A stretch of 64,000 nt of DNA from Trogon surrucura (GCA_020746105.1 CM036636.1:3906001-3970000); one strand, 5' to 3'; counted from the first letter of the stretch, positions 10,843 to 23,541 are shown. Numbers and translations are program-made. The notes: generated by a model not told the origin, from the letters alone.

Positions 10843-13800
10843 CTAGTTGTATTTCTAGTCTAGAAACCCTAAATCGGAATTAGAGTTGCCTCATCCTTGG
10901 CAATCCAGGCTCTGAGCAGCTTCAGCAGAAAGGAGTAACTAGCACATATCACAGCTCGACTGCCCGAGCAAAGCCTCATCTGAGAGGGAAAAGTGCCCAC
11001 CTGGGAGGAAACACACAGTGAACTGGCACAGTTTTGCAGGATCAGACCAGGCAAGGCACAAACCTGCCTTGATCCAAGGTGCAAAGCCCAACGGCATCAT
11101 GAGCTGAACTGGTGGGAACATTTGTGAACACCTCTCACAGCCTAGAGTAGCCCTGGCCCTGCAGGCAGCTTGCAGCCCCAGCTTGGGGGAGATATTTCAG
11201 TCAATACAAGAAGTTCTTTATTGCCAATTCCCGAAGCCCTCGGGTAGCTTAATATTCTGCCCTAGATCTTGTTTACTACTATGTTTTGAAGAGGACTGAA
11301 ATGCAGTTACTGCTGTCTTCCCCACTCACACAACTCTAAATAATTTATAGAAAAGCAAAACAAAGAAGAGAATATGAAAGAATAAAAAAGGTATCTCAGT
11401 TATGATATAGGAAGGCTTTCAATTTGTTCATTGTCACCAAGCAGATGGTTGGGGAAACACCACGGGCCAGTACCAGCCAGCCATACACAAAGCAGGATGC
11501 TCAGGTCAGCACTTGAGGATGGCAGATGGACCCCTGGGCACCTCTCTGCTTGTTTGAGCAGTGATAACCATCACCATCAGAATAACCTTGTTTAAAAGAG
11601 GAAAGAGTAAAAAACACTTTAAGGGTGGAAGAAACACAACCTCAGCCACCACTTAGAACGGTTGCAAGTGCAGGGACCTGCTTTCCAGACATGATGCATC
11701 GTCACCCAGGCTCCTCCTGGCTCTGTGGCTCAGAGACACTATCCCCCCTGTGGAGATGGGAAGAGTCCCTGTCTCCACTCCTGTCCCCTAGCAATGCCCC
11801 TGTGGGTGTTCCATCAGGGACCACTCGGACTTTATGGGAATTCCCCACGTTCATGGGAAGAAGAGAGATGGACCAGAGTCACCCCAAGAGCCCCTTCCCT
11901 GCACAGAGTGAGCCAGTGCTCATCCTTTCTCACTGCTGCTGGAGTCACTCAGCAATTAGCACTGATGTACTTCGCTTCTGTTTACTTAAACGCATTTTAC
12001 TGTGCATCGCAGGTGAACAATATTAAATGGCTTCTAACGATATTTCAATAAGCAGAGGTGGGTGTTGCAGCTTCTGAGACAGACTTTAAAAAAGGAGGCA
12101 ATCAAGTGTGCATTAGCCGAAACACTCTGGGGAAAGCTCTGCTCCTCTCCGCGCAGCTGAAACACCCCCCCGAGTCACGCGGTTGTACTCGTGCCGCACT
12201 TGGTCCCCTCTTCACTGTGCACAGGCAGAGGAGCAGCACTCAGACCCTGCCTGGCCCTCTCAACAGTGGTTCTCCAAGCGCAGAGAGCAGAACCACATGG
12301 TTCAGCAGCACAAGTTATATTTGCAGTTAAGAGAAACAAGTAAATAAAGGGCAGCCACTCTATTCCGCTTTATATAGGCTCTCACACTGGTCTCCTCCCA
12401 GACCTCCTGAGTAACTTCTAGTAGTGGTTTAAGAGCCATCACCAGCATCTGTCACCTGTGGTTTGGTCTCTCCCAGGAGCAGCCATCTGGGGTCACAGCA
12501 GGTCAAGTCCTGTCCACACACACCCTTGGCTCCATCATGCCCGATACAGCCACCGGTGCCAGCAGGTACACTGCAGCCACAGAGGACATTGTCTGTCCTC
12601 CTGCGTCCAACCTTTGGTTACTCACTGTGCCCATACTGAACCACTTTACCCAGAGGGACCCCACGGCTACTTTCTCTCTGAGCTGGGCAGAACTTTGGGG
12701 AGGAGGAACCCCCAAGGGACCCAGAGCTCCTGCAAATCCCAGATCAGCACCTTCAGGGGAGGCACGAAGCATCTACAGGAATGGGCACTCCAGCCCAGCT
12801 CTTGCTGCCCAGCTACTACCAGGGGATTTATGTCTTACAGCAGCAGCGTTATCCAGTATTGCACCTTACAAACAGCCAACACCACAGGAACAGGCAGCAA
12901 CCAGAACCCACACTTCACAACTGTATCAGCTTCTTTCTAATCTGACCTACAGATGCCATATAACATTTTACCTGGCCCCCCAAACACCACGGGTGGGATA
13001 TGGTCCATATTTGGGGTCCGTGTCCATCCATCAGGCACAAATTCAGCTCTGTGCTTCTTCCCACAATGAGAATTTTGTGATCTGCCTCTTCCAACTCCGC
13101 ACAGCACTTGCCTAAGCCTAAATCCCTGATGGCTCTGTTTGCAGGTGACTACAGGATCATTTGTCTGACTGCTCAGAGAATAAACCATGGAGGATGTTTT
13201 GCTACAAGTGGAAAATACATCTTCATGGAGCAGCTCTCTGAGGAGCATCAAGGCTCAGCAGGCTGGTGAAGCTACACGCACCGACACATTTGCTCACAAG
13301 AACTGATGCCCGACTTGACAGCCAGGCAATGAACATTTCTGTCACCCAGAGAGTCAAGATCGGCCTGAATGATGCCCACGTGCTAGCGCTCACCTATGGC
13401 AAGAAGTTAGGATGAATCCCAGCATTGCCATCCTGGAGCAGCAGGAACGACCAGATACACCACCAAGCCTGAAAGCAGAGCCATCAGCTTCCCACCTCAC
13501 CACGCCAGGCAGGCTCACATCAGATGCAGGAGATTGGCTAGGTTAGGGGATGTTGCCAGAGGAAACGGGTCAAATCCTATGAATCTGCATCTCTGTGGAG
13601 CTCCCAAGCACAGAGCTCACATGCTCCCACAGCACCTGAACCACCAGCAAAGCACAGGGAGTGCTACGAGAGCAGGGGACCTAGTCCTCAGGGCTGTCAA
13701 TGACAGCTGAGGGCTCACAGATACCATGCGCCTGAGTTTCCCCAGCATCATCCAGAGGAGAATCCCCTTTCAGGAAGGGCAGCTCCAGGATGAAGCCTGA

Positions 13801-13962
13801 AGAACACTCTGTAGAGGACACCTGAAGACCAAAGCCTGGAGAGCCAACACCAGCCACAGGGGCTATGCACGGATGAGCCATCCTCTCTAAGTGACACTGC
13901 ACAAGACAGACACCCTGGCAGGGGATGGGGAGAGGGCAAGAGAAAAGAGAAAAGCTACAAAC

Positions 13963-14347
13963 CTTTCTTTTCGTAGTCAGGCTTCTCCTCCCCGCCCCGG
14001 CCCAGGCTCTCCAGCGTCCGTGTCACCTGGCTGCCAAACTCATCCTCCCTGGTGCTGGGCTCTGCTCGCCGTGGGGTCTCCTCCTCCTCCTCGTCCTCAT
14101 AGTCGTCCAGGATGGGGGTCTCACGGATGGGCACCCCGATGACCGAGTTGTGGGCCTGGAGGCGTGAGTTACGGAAACTCTCACGAGCTTGAGGGCCCAG
14201 CAGCACCGAGGGGATGTAGTGGATCTCGTGGGTGGCCTCCGTGCTGGCGCTTTTCTGCGGGATGCGTCGGCGCTTGTGCCAGCGCCGCTGGGCATAGAGA
14301 GCCACCATGAAGACCAAGAGGAGCAGGAGCAGTGCAATCAGCCCACC
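13963..14347 (-). CDS. ASTN2: ASTN2 coding exon 3 (first transmembrane helix and following basic/acidic segment)
   Basis: This 385-nt exon has 128 codons plus one base, entry phase 0 and exit phase 1. Residues 1-20 (GGLIALLLLLLVFMVALYAQ) are the first transmembrane helix of astrotactin. They are followed by a basic cluster, RRWHKRRRIPQK, that would stop transfer and lie on the inner membrane face. Next come the family's conserved HEIHYIPSVLLGPQARESFR, the motif HNSVIGVPIRETPILDDY, an acidic run (EDEEEEE), and STREDEFGSQVTRTLESL, ending in DYEKK. All of these are recognisable astrotactin-2 blocks. The acceptor is excellent: a pyrimidine-rich tract ending ctcttctctgcag|GGTGGG. The donor is AAAG|gtttgt, weak at +3 to +6. 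Reading on past the donor gives Gly-Leu and then a stop at 13955-13957. The segment sits between helix 1 and the later second helix; astrotactins work in glia-guided neuronal migration, and ASTN2 in trafficking of surface proteins. Skipping the exon would shift the frame. Confidence 0.94.
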
Positions 14348-16859
14348 CTGCAGAGAAGAGCAAAGAGCACAGGTCAGGAGATGCACAGGACACAAGGAGG
14401 GTCAGGAGATGCCACAAACGGCATCCATGGACCATCTCCTCTTCCACCCCCAGAGCATCCTTCCATCAACACTCTGTGAACTGCACACGGGTGGTTTCGG
14501 GGAGCAGTCACCTCTGAGCAGGGACCTTACAGGCAGGTGGATCAGGGTGCCAGAGATGGCCTTTAGGTGGGGACAGCACAGAGACACCCCCAGCTCAGCT
14601 CTGCCTGCTCTCACAGGGACTTTGTTCTCACCAGGCACCCCTTGGGTTCCCCTAACACCCCCACACATGCTGAGGTGGATGAGCTCCCCTTCCCATGCTG
14701 CATAGGCAGATGAGAAAGGAGGCAATTACATCCCCCCCCACTCAGGAGGAAAAAAAAAACCTCGTCAAAACAACTCAGCCACCGACACAGGAGCAATATA
14801 GCCTCAGCAGGGACACACAACATTTCACACAAACAACAGTGCAACAAATGGCACCGATCAACCGCTGCTCCCCTGGGCACAGTTACCCCAGCTCCATCAG
14901 TTCTGGTCGTGATTTGTCTGTGGCTTCAACGAGACCTCAGCTGCAGACCTGGGACACAGCACAACATATTCCAGACCCAGACCTTCTCTGCAACGCTCTC
15001 CTCTTCCCCATCTCCAAATTTTATTTTATGTAGCTCCCAACCACGTTACCATTAAAAAAAAAATCTTTACCAAAAAAACCAAACTTAAATATTTCTGTGC
15101 ACATGGAAGCAGTCTCTCCTCCCAAGAGAGCCGGGCTGGGAAGTGCCAAAGGGAGCCAGCCCTGCCTCTGGCTGAGCTGGAGGTTAAATTCCGCCGCAGC
15201 CGCTCAGCCCGCGCAGGCAGGAGCTGCGTGTGTGCCAGCTTCCAGCCTCTTAATCTTCGCAGCGCCGGAGCAGTTTTATCCCACGGCAGACAAGCAAAGC
15301 GGGGTGTGTAAATCGGGAGCAACCAGAGCTTTGCAGCACAACGTGGAATAGACAAGGCATTTCTTCGGCACAGGTGATGCCACAGGCCAGAACTTCACAG
15401 AGCGAGCAAAACCAAAGCGGAGACGTTCAAATATTTCCTCTGCGTTCGATACCAAGCACCGTGCTGTACCCAGAGCGCAGCTCCGACATGTAAACAGGAT
15501 CAGCTGTAAACAGGCGGCATCAAAACTTGCAGCTCGCAGGATGAGTTGGTTGGAGAGAGGCCTCGGGAGCAAGTGAAGAGGAGAGATGCTTCCCTGGTCC
15601 ACCCCAGCACCACAACCCGCTGCAGAGGAGTCCAGCCCAGCATCTCCCACCAGGACCCCCTCATGTCTCTCCCCAAATTGGCACTAATGGGACAAGGGCT
15701 TAGGCATTCAGGAGGACACTGCTCAGCTTGACTTCCCTAGTTTAGGTGATATGTACCATCAGGAAAGGCATTAGCATCCAGGACAGGCCTGGGGATCTCC
15801 ATGTGGGAGGAGGGTACGGGTCACTAAGCCGACCAGGTTCAGACAACCACCTGAAGGACCGGTGGGATGAGGACCCTTCATGGCCTTCCATGATCAGAAG
15901 CAAGAAACAGCGTAGACACCTCAGCCTGGAAGAGCAGAAGCGTGTTTCCTCAGGTTGTGCCTGATGCACGAGATCCCAGAGCATCGCAGGAGAACCTGGC
16001 ACACCCTCGGCACCAAACAGGGGCTATTTCCTTTGAAGTCCACTTAACAGGAGAGAAACCACAGCACACCAGACCCTCCGAAAGGGAACTTCGGTGACAA
16101 GGACACAGCGTGGCCATGAACTTCAACACAACTAATCACAATGCACAATCAGGTCCGGCTTGTGTGCCAGCACCCTGCCAGCAAAGCAAGGACTCTCACG
16201 TTACAGAAGGGTTTTAGAACTTTCACAGACGTGACTACTGGGAAAAAACACCACTGGAGACACCCAGATGCTCAGAAAAGGCCAAGATGACTGAGGAAGC
16301 CGTGCAGGAGGGGCAGTTCTGCCAGCTGGACCCAAGCAAGGGGCTCGGGCACCCACAGCAGCGCTGGGACCATGCACCTGCCCGGCTGCGCTCACCTTGT
16401 GCCTGCTCCTGGGAAATGGCTTGGAGCAGATAAAGGTCTCAGCATATTAAAGATCTCTCTGCTTGGGAGAAATTGCAAAATGGCATAAAGGCACAGAGGT
16501 TATTAGCGTGCTGTCTCCATCTCCTCCCTGTCCCAGCTTGGGAACAACAGGTTTCGCTCAAGGAATCTTAAGGTGTCCCAGCTCAGCCTGGCCACGGCTC
16601 CTGCATCCTTTGGGGGTGAGCTGGAGGTCTCTGCTCTGCCAGTCACTGAGACAACAGCCCCCCTCTGCCTGGGAAAGGTTCGTGCCAGCCCCTCAGGTCA
16701 GCACTCGTGGGCTCATAGCAAGGGGCTCAGTTTCAACACGCTCCTTTTGCCCCTGACCCCGCGCCAGCAGCTGCTTGTTTAGCCACGCTGCGCACGCCGG
16801 GATTGCTTCCTGGGGAAAAGGGAAGGAAAAAAAAAAAAAAGGAGTCAAACTTAGGAGGC

Positions 16860-17110
16860 ATTCAAGCCAGCCTCATTTTAATCTATTTTTCATGTTAAAT
16901 TATCCAACTGAGGGAGCAGGAGAGAGAAAGGGGAAGGAAGGGATAATATGAGAAATGTTTTATTTGACAATGTGTCATTCGGAAACTGATTATTTCTGTC
17001 TCCGAGCTTTTTAATATTCCCAAACAATGGCCGAGCCGCGCGGGGATTTGGTATTCTAAGGCTGGATTTATAATACTCTGTTCTGCAGTGATAAGAACAC
17101 GGGCCTTTAA
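16860..17110. other. AT-rich candidate conserved regulatory block
   Basis: It runs from cattttaatctatttttcat through gttttatttgacaatgtgtc and ctttttaatattcccaaac to cggcctttaatcc-like sequence near 17105. It has high sequence complexity, no repeat similarity, and lies between CpG-poor stretches of ordinary intron. A regulatory role is inference. Confidence 0.3.
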
Positions 17111-17217
17111 TCCTCTGAGCTGTGAACATGCATATTCTCCCACGTAATGTCCTTCCCGCCGTGCTCCCATGTGCCCTGCGCCGGCCAAGCAGGGGCTGCC
17201 TGGTGCCAGAGACCCAC

Positions 17218-17259
17218 GGGAGAGGAGGAGGAAGGGGAGGAAGAGGATGGAGGAGAAGG
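17218..17259. repeat. GA-rich purine tract
   Basis: This plus-strand run of G and A (agaggaggaggaaggggagg and onward) is almost free of pyrimidines. It is low-complexity sequence that could adopt triplex or quadruplex-like structures. Confidence 0.75.
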
Positions 17260-19772
17260 CAGCGGGTGGGGACAACCCATGAGTGTGCAGAACTGCAGGG
17301 TTCGTGGCACTGGAACAAGCTTCAGCAGAACTGGAGAGTGGCAAGGCTGGGACTTATTTGAAGCACAGGAGGAAAACCAATGGAAGAAGCCACCTAGAAG
17401 CCCAAAAGATTGGGTGCTCATGTGAATTATAAAGGGTGCCAAGCTGCTGACCCGGCGGGTGATCGCTGTTTGTGCATCCGTCCGAGATGCTGCACAACTG
17501 AGCAGCAAGAGGATCCAGGTGCTTATTTGAACACAAGCCACCAGCCTTCCCTACCAAAACAACGAAAGATGAGGGAGTTCTTCTGCTCCTCTGAGGTTCT
17601 GGACAAACTTCCTTGGCCTTTCCTGACTCTGTCTGGTCAGCTCTGCTCCCCATAGACATGGCACGGCTCCCCATCGAGTTCTCCAGAGCAACAGCAGCGA
17701 TGCAGCCCAGCCATTACAAGAGCAAGCCCCAGTGGTCTGCCAGCCACCACGCCAAGAAGAGCCTGGAATCATCAAAGAAGGTCCCAGTCTGGAAGACACA
17801 GTTTGGGCTGGGCAGGCCTGTTACACCAAAGCATCCCCTCTGCAGGTCAAAGCAAAACTGGTGCAAAACAGCACAAACTGAACCCCCCTTCTGCTGCTTC
17901 CTCACACATCGAGAGGAGAAAAAACACCTCAATTTCTTCTCTAACTCTGAAGACACTATCGCACCCACACGACATCCAAAACCAATTATTGTCCCACATT
18001 TTGCTGACAACCAGCCCCATCGCTACCCACCCTGGGCCGTGGCTCCAAGGACAGTCAGTCCCCCCAGAGAGTTGGGCTCTGCCCAGTCCAGACCCCCACC
18101 AAAGCCTCCCCCTCACACCCTGCAGCTTCAGAGAGCTGGGGCGAGCGAGACCCCAATGACGGAGCATCGCCCTGCGTCGGCACAGTTGTAAGCAAACGGG
18201 TATCGGCAAGAACCACATGATCCTCAGAGCTCTTCACTCTGTGTACTTTTTACTTGCTTTCCTTTTGGGCCGTGAAGGTAATTAAACACTAGAACAATTT
18301 ACCAAGGGTTGTAGTGGATTATCCATCACTGTCAATTTTCCTTTTTATTTTTCTACTTTTAAATCAAGCCTGGATGCTTTTTAGAAAAGTTATGCCATAT
18401 TTCAGAAGAGAAATAACGGTTTCAGGAAGTCTTGTGCCCTGTGCAGCACTGGAGGGCAGAGCGGATTACGCCACAGTCCCTTCTGGTTTTCCACTCCCCC
18501 AATCTTATCCTTCCCCCATTTCAGTTTTATAGTATCTTACTCATCTTTCAAGCATTTCATCCCCTTCCAGGTCATCCTAGAAAGCACCACTGGATCCTGG
18601 ACACAAGGTGAGGCACGTCCACCAGCACAGACCCAACCTCGGACCCCTGGTGTTCGGCACACAAACCTCTCCCTGCTTGTCTCTGCCATTGCCGAGCGTG
18701 ATAATAAAGCAGCGCCCAATGAGCAGGTGCAGCAAACATTTGCACTAGGTTTTAGCCATGCTGTAATTGGAGTTAACGGATTTCTAAATCATTTAACCCA
18801 AAGCGATGGCCAACGGTGGCACAGAGACCCTGTAAATGCCGTCTCCCCAGATGGAAGCTTGCGCCTGGGCACAGATCCTCCAAAGCCACAGCCCAGGGTG
18901 ACCAGAGCTGGAATCATCTGCATGAGCTGTTATAACAGCATCTGTTAATTGGCAATCAATGCTCTCAGCCAAACCCTCTGCTGCAGGCAAACTCTGAGAA
19001 GACACCCATGCGTGCCCAGGCTGGTTGAGGGGCAGCCCCAGGCCTGTCCATCCTCTCCCTCCCAGCTCTGCCAGGACAGACCCCATGTCAGGATCCCCTC
19101 ACTCCACCCAAGCTGCTCTCAGGATGGCTTTGTAAGAATAATACCACATTTAACATGCTGGGTTCCATGGCACCTGCCTCTTCCCTTTCCACATCAAACC
19201 TCTCCACCATACCAGCTTTTCCCCAGGACTCCTTTGCCTCAGTGCTCTTTTTGTCTTTGCTGAATCTCTCAAATACTTCTTCTGCATATCTTAATTAACA
19301 TGCTGTTTGCGCCTTCTTTCAAATCATTAATGATGAAAAATAAGGCTGATCTCTGCAGACACCTCCTGGAGCCTTCCCTCTCCTGCATCTTGCTGCCTCC
19401 TCACACCCCCAGATGGATGGGACACGGTCCCTCCGGCTTCAAAGAAACAGTGGGGCTGGGGAAAGGATGTTATAGCGTGCTCTTCCCTAGAGCAGGGATA
19501 ACACCAGCCTCAGCTCATCCCCATAATGGGCAAGTTTTGACCATTTCCTGCAAAATCAAGTTTTCTGCATCCACGGCACCTCTGCTTCTCCATCCCCCGA
19601 CTCTCGTGTCCATGCATATTGGTCCATTGCAATCAACTCAGAGAAGGCAGAAAAAACCCCAACATCTCTGCAGTTTCGTGATAACAAGAGATAGGCAGAG
19701 AAAAGCCACCCCATCTACAAACCACAACCACCTTCTGACAGCACGTACAGCGTGCTGCCTTGGCATCAGGCA

Positions 19773-19838
19773 GGGAAACTGAGGCAGGGCCTAAGGATGA
19801 GACCAAGGACAGACAGCAAGCCAGCACGAAGGCTAGTG
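19773..19838 (+). repeat. MIR-like ancient SINE fragment
   Basis: It contains gggaaactgaggcagggcct, then gaccaaggacagacagcaag and ccagcacgaag. Order and spacing follow the MIR core and tail (GAAACTGAGGC... CCAAGGTCACACAGCAAGTCAGTGGCAGAG). MIRs are rare but present in bird genomes. Identification is by eye only. Confidence 0.45.
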
Positions 19839-20013
19839 AGGAAAAGCTAAACACTAGGATTAAAAATAATAAAAATTTATATGTGCGCTTCAGAGATCTG
19901 GATCCAGTCCTGATCTCAAAACCACTTGAACTCACCTCTCCATAAAAGACAGCAATGATACAGGGCAAATCTACCAAAAAAATACAGCATTTTCTCCTTG
20001 TACGCTTCAAATC

Positions 20014-20101
20014 CCCATTCAAGCACTGCTTCACCAAGGTGCTTAACCACATGCTTAACTTTAAATATGTGTTTAATTCCCATTACAGTCCATGAGACTA
20101 T
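20014..20101 (+). repeat. Dispersed ancient repeat, best-preserved copy (copy B)
   Basis: It reads caagcactgcttcaccaagg, then tgcttaaccacatgcttaac, tttaaatatgtgtttaattc and ccattacagtccatgagact. This fits the pattern of a dispersed amniote repeat in which AAGCACATGCTTAACTTTAA is followed by CCCATT...CAATGGGACT. It shares CTTAACCACATRCTTAACT with copy C. Most CpG and internal positions have decayed, so it is old. Confidence 0.6.
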
Positions 20102-20890
20102 AGCACACGCCTCAGCGCTTTGCCGAGCAGGGATGGCTGCTTGAATTGTGGCCCAAAGAGAACTGCATTACCTCTTTTTTTTCCTCTTTCCGCAGCTCTT
20201 ACAACATCATCGAGCTCCAGCGACGATGGGCCACTGCCTTGTCTTGTTGCTGGTACCCCAACCCCGTCACCTAACCCTGTCCAGAGCCCACAGCACCCAC
20301 GAACCCCCACTTGGAATGGGCTGATGCTGGTGCGAAGGAGTCAGGATGTGGCCCCGGGGTTTAGAAGGAAGGGTTCCCACAGGATCACTAGACCCCTGCG
20401 GACTTGTCCGCTCTGCTCGCCGTGCCGTACGTATACGCACGGGGCATAAATTTAATGGCAGATACAGTCCTGTAAAGTATAACACACGCACAAGAGATGA
20501 GAGTTACAGTTGCTGTGGGAACCATAACTTTAAAATCTCTGACTCTTCCACATTAAAAAAAAAAACCCAAACACGAGTCGGACAAGAAGTCACATTTCCA
20601 CACAGTTTTGTTTTGTTTTTTTTAAGCCACACGGAATTTTGTTTTGCTGTTTCATCCAAGAAAGGAAACAAAAAGAAGGAGTGAACCTGCCAATCAAGCC
20701 TTTCTGCACCATTCAGACACGTAATGTGATGTTCCAGTAAATGTTTATCTGAATGCTCTCCCAGGCACCGGCTGTGTGCAAGCACCAAAAGACACAATCC
20801 TCAATCACACCCAACATGCCTGCGTACCTCGAGCTGCACATCTTGCTAGGATAACAATTCGAAATGATTCCTAATCCATTTTTATGATGT

Positions 20891-20911
20891 AAAAAAAAAA
20901 AGGGGGGGGGG
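20891..20911. repeat. A11-G10 back-to-back homopolymer
   Basis: Eleven A are followed directly by ten G on the plus strand. The run is an all-purine tract and a likely hotspot for sequencing or slippage error; the exact lengths should be treated as uncertain. Confidence 0.8.
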
Positions 20912-22739
20912 CATTTATTTACAGCGAACTGAAAGAGGAGGTGATTTTATTAAGCACCTGATTGCTAGCTCTTTCTACAGCCAGAGCACACAGGGCAGAC
21001 ATCGTGATTTTAATGTGCGCTAAACGGTTCCCCTCCATCGGCTGACCGGCTAACCCCGAGCTTGCCCTCAGAGAGGGAAGATTTTAAAATGCATAAGGTC
21101 CTGTGTGTTAACGCTCATGTTTCCCTAATGTGGGCAGGCTGGCTGAGCGCAAAGCTGAGAGAAAAACAAAAGCTTTTCCTTTTTTTTTTTCCTCTCAAGG
21201 AGTTTCAGTTACCTGGTGCCATCCCTCCTCCCGCTGAGCCTACCAGAGACCCCCACGTATGTTCATCCCTCTCAGCTCATTTACACTTGGTACCTGAATT
21301 GCACTTTACCCGTATTCCAAAGGGAAGGGAAAATTCACTTGAGTTAAGAACAAGCCACCTTTGCTTTTAAATGAAAAGTTCACCACATCCACAGCAAGTC
21401 TCTGCCAGCACAGGCAAGGTCTCACGAGCAAGGACCATCACGATGTGGAGCAGGTTAAGTGAGCCCAGGGTCGGGTCAACACACAAAGCACCTGGAAATT
21501 AAGCATGGGGCTAAAGGCAAGTCCCTCAAAAGCAGCAAGTGCAGAGCCACTCACCACGTGCCGTGTCCCTCCCTTCACACCAGAGCCCAAACCACGACCA
21601 CCCACGGGGACCCAGCTCGGGCAAGGAGCATCCCAACATCCGCATCCCAGCAAAGGTGGCCTCTGCCAGGGGAAGGGCAAATGGAAACCCACCTGATATC
21701 AAGCACGACCACCAAAGGGGCCATGTCTGACCCTAACACCTTCCCAAATGAAAGAGAAGAGCAATGAAGTCCTCCAAGGCTCAGTTTCGGCTTGATTTCA
21801 CTGAAACCACCCCTAACAGCAGCTTGAGCATGCCTGCGTTGCCTGATGCTAGTGGGGAACACGTCGCTGCTCCACCTTTCCTCCATCCAGAGCCTTCCGT
21901 CTTACAGCAGAGATGGTCACTTGGGGGTTCCTCTTAATTAGGTCCCTCCAACAGCCCTGCAGATCTGTACCCACACACCTGGGCAGGGACAGCTGGTCCC
22001 ACAGGAGCCCAAACCTGCCCCACGCTGCACTCTGCTCCTCCTGCTCCAGGAACAGCTCATGGGGTTTTTGCCCAGACTTTCCTGCCCTGAGGTGTGACTA
22101 AATTCTGCCCATCCAAGGGCAAAGCACCCGGCACGGCAGAGCCTCCGGCACGATGCCTGGGGCAGCGCTGACCAAGCCACACTGCTCTGCTTTTTCTGCA
22201 GCCACTTTTGTCATGGCTGTGCTTCACCCGCTGCCCAGGGGAGGTTACAAACACCTCCGAGCTGGTGCCTTCTCCTCTGGAAAAAAAAATTAAAAAGCAG
22301 CAGAATATTCATTTTTAGCATCTGCTGCAGAAGCCAACCCACTGGTCAGTGGGCCCCGAGGGACAGAGCAGCACGGTGTTAGTCACAGCAAAAGGCGCAG
22401 GGAAGTGGTGTGATGAAGGAGGGATGCAACCAAACATCTTAATTAAAAAAAAAAAATAGAAGTCAGAGAAGCTGCCCATTTATCTGCTTTGCTTGGACAG
22501 CTGGTGCAGGAGAGCATCTCCCAGAGCCCGGGTACACAGCGGATCTCTGCAACACCCGGGGAGAGCTGAAGTCTCTGGAAGCCACCATGGGCTCGAGTGG
22601 CAATTACTCCAGGGGTGCCCCCAAAACCACAGCCACTGCGGGATGCCTCAACCACTGAGCAGCTTCTCACCCCTTCCAAACAACGGTTTAACAAATGCTA
22701 AAGCGAGGCCTCAAATTACTGGGATTCTTACAGCATCTA

Positions 22740-22995
22740 CCAGCAGAGTGTTTCCTAGCAAGCGATGAAATATAATTAAAAGTAAAGAACACTTGTCAGA
22801 TAAATGAGTAACATGTACCGCTGTTGCAAAAGTACCTTTCTTGTTTTTTTAATAATTGTGTTTATCCGCTTCCTCACTAATTCACAAAAAATGCAGTTAA
22901 TTCTCAGTGGATCTCACAACCATTAGTGCGAATTAATGTTGTTCCCACTGTATATTCTGCATATATTAAAAAAACATTAATCTAATAAGAGATGC
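22740..22995. other. AT-rich candidate conserved regulatory block
   Basis: It contains gaaatataattaaaag, tttttaataattgtg, cactaattcac, gcagttaattctc, gcgaattaatgttg and acattaatctaataag: at least six ATTA/TAAT cores in about 250 bp. It is non-repetitive and non-coding. Confidence 0.32.
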
Positions 22996-23522
22996 ACATC
23001 TCCGGATGAGGGAACACGAACACAATTCACATGGTGCCTCCAGCTTCCAAGTGCTGGTGAGTGACACGGTACAGCATCCTTTCTGCTCAATTAACCAGCC
23101 AGCTTCTGGGGGCTGCCAGATCTTGGAGAGTTGTCCAGAAAAGGTGGCAAACATAGGAAAAGAAAACCAAAAAAACCAAGCAAAACCCAAAATCATCATA
23201 GCGTTAAGAAACAGGTACCTCTTGGAGCAGCCCAACACCTCAAGCCCCCATTGACAGGCCAAGTGTCCCCTGCATTGGTTCATGCTGCTGCTCTAAACAG
23301 GGTGGAGCAGAGACAGGCAAGGGACTGGAAAAGGGATTTAGAGTTTATTTATGGGCATCTCAAAACAATTTATGGGGCAAGCAGATGATGGGAAGTTGCT
23401 ATTATGCATGTTGGAACACAGGGAAAGCTCTCTTTTTGTTGGTGCTGGTGGGAGAGGGTTTAAGGTTTATTACAGATCCCAGAGCTGGCAGCTGCTTTGG
23501 GAAGAATCCAGCCTATTGCATT

Positions 23523-23541
23523 AAAAAAAAAAAAAAAAAAA
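23523..23541. repeat. A-run (19 A)
   Basis: A homopolymer of 19 A on the plus strand. No recognisable retrocopy lies upstream. Confidence 0.8.

Larger units (their letters stand above)
1..13962 (-). other. ASTN2: ASTN2 intron 3 (partial, 3' part outside window)
   Basis: This non-coding sequence follows the exon 3 donor (gt at 13961-13962). I see no second exon and no convincing gene in it. It holds a TA/GGATATA microsatellite near 2100-2275, a plus-oriented CR1 3' end near 3883-4058, a decayed copy of a dispersed repeat near 7185-7275, a perfect AT palindrome at 6984-7001, enhancer-like AT-rich blocks near 3371-3690, 6955-7260 and 9640-9860, and a CpG-dense patch at 10661-10842. The remaining stretches (1-2100, 4060-6950, 7640-9600, 10850-13960) are GC-moderate intronic DNA with scattered A/T homopolymers and no recognisable feature. 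Confidence 0.85.

Noticed and set aside
12537-13115. 192-codon open frame close to exon 3
   Set aside because: On the opposite strand to ASTN2, without astrotactin similarity or splice context.
19633-20052. Minus-strand frame with a hydrophobic stretch resembling a membrane helix
   Set aside because: It runs through a MIR-like fragment and a dispersed repeat copy, and the hydrophobic run comes from A/T-rich DNA; no family match.
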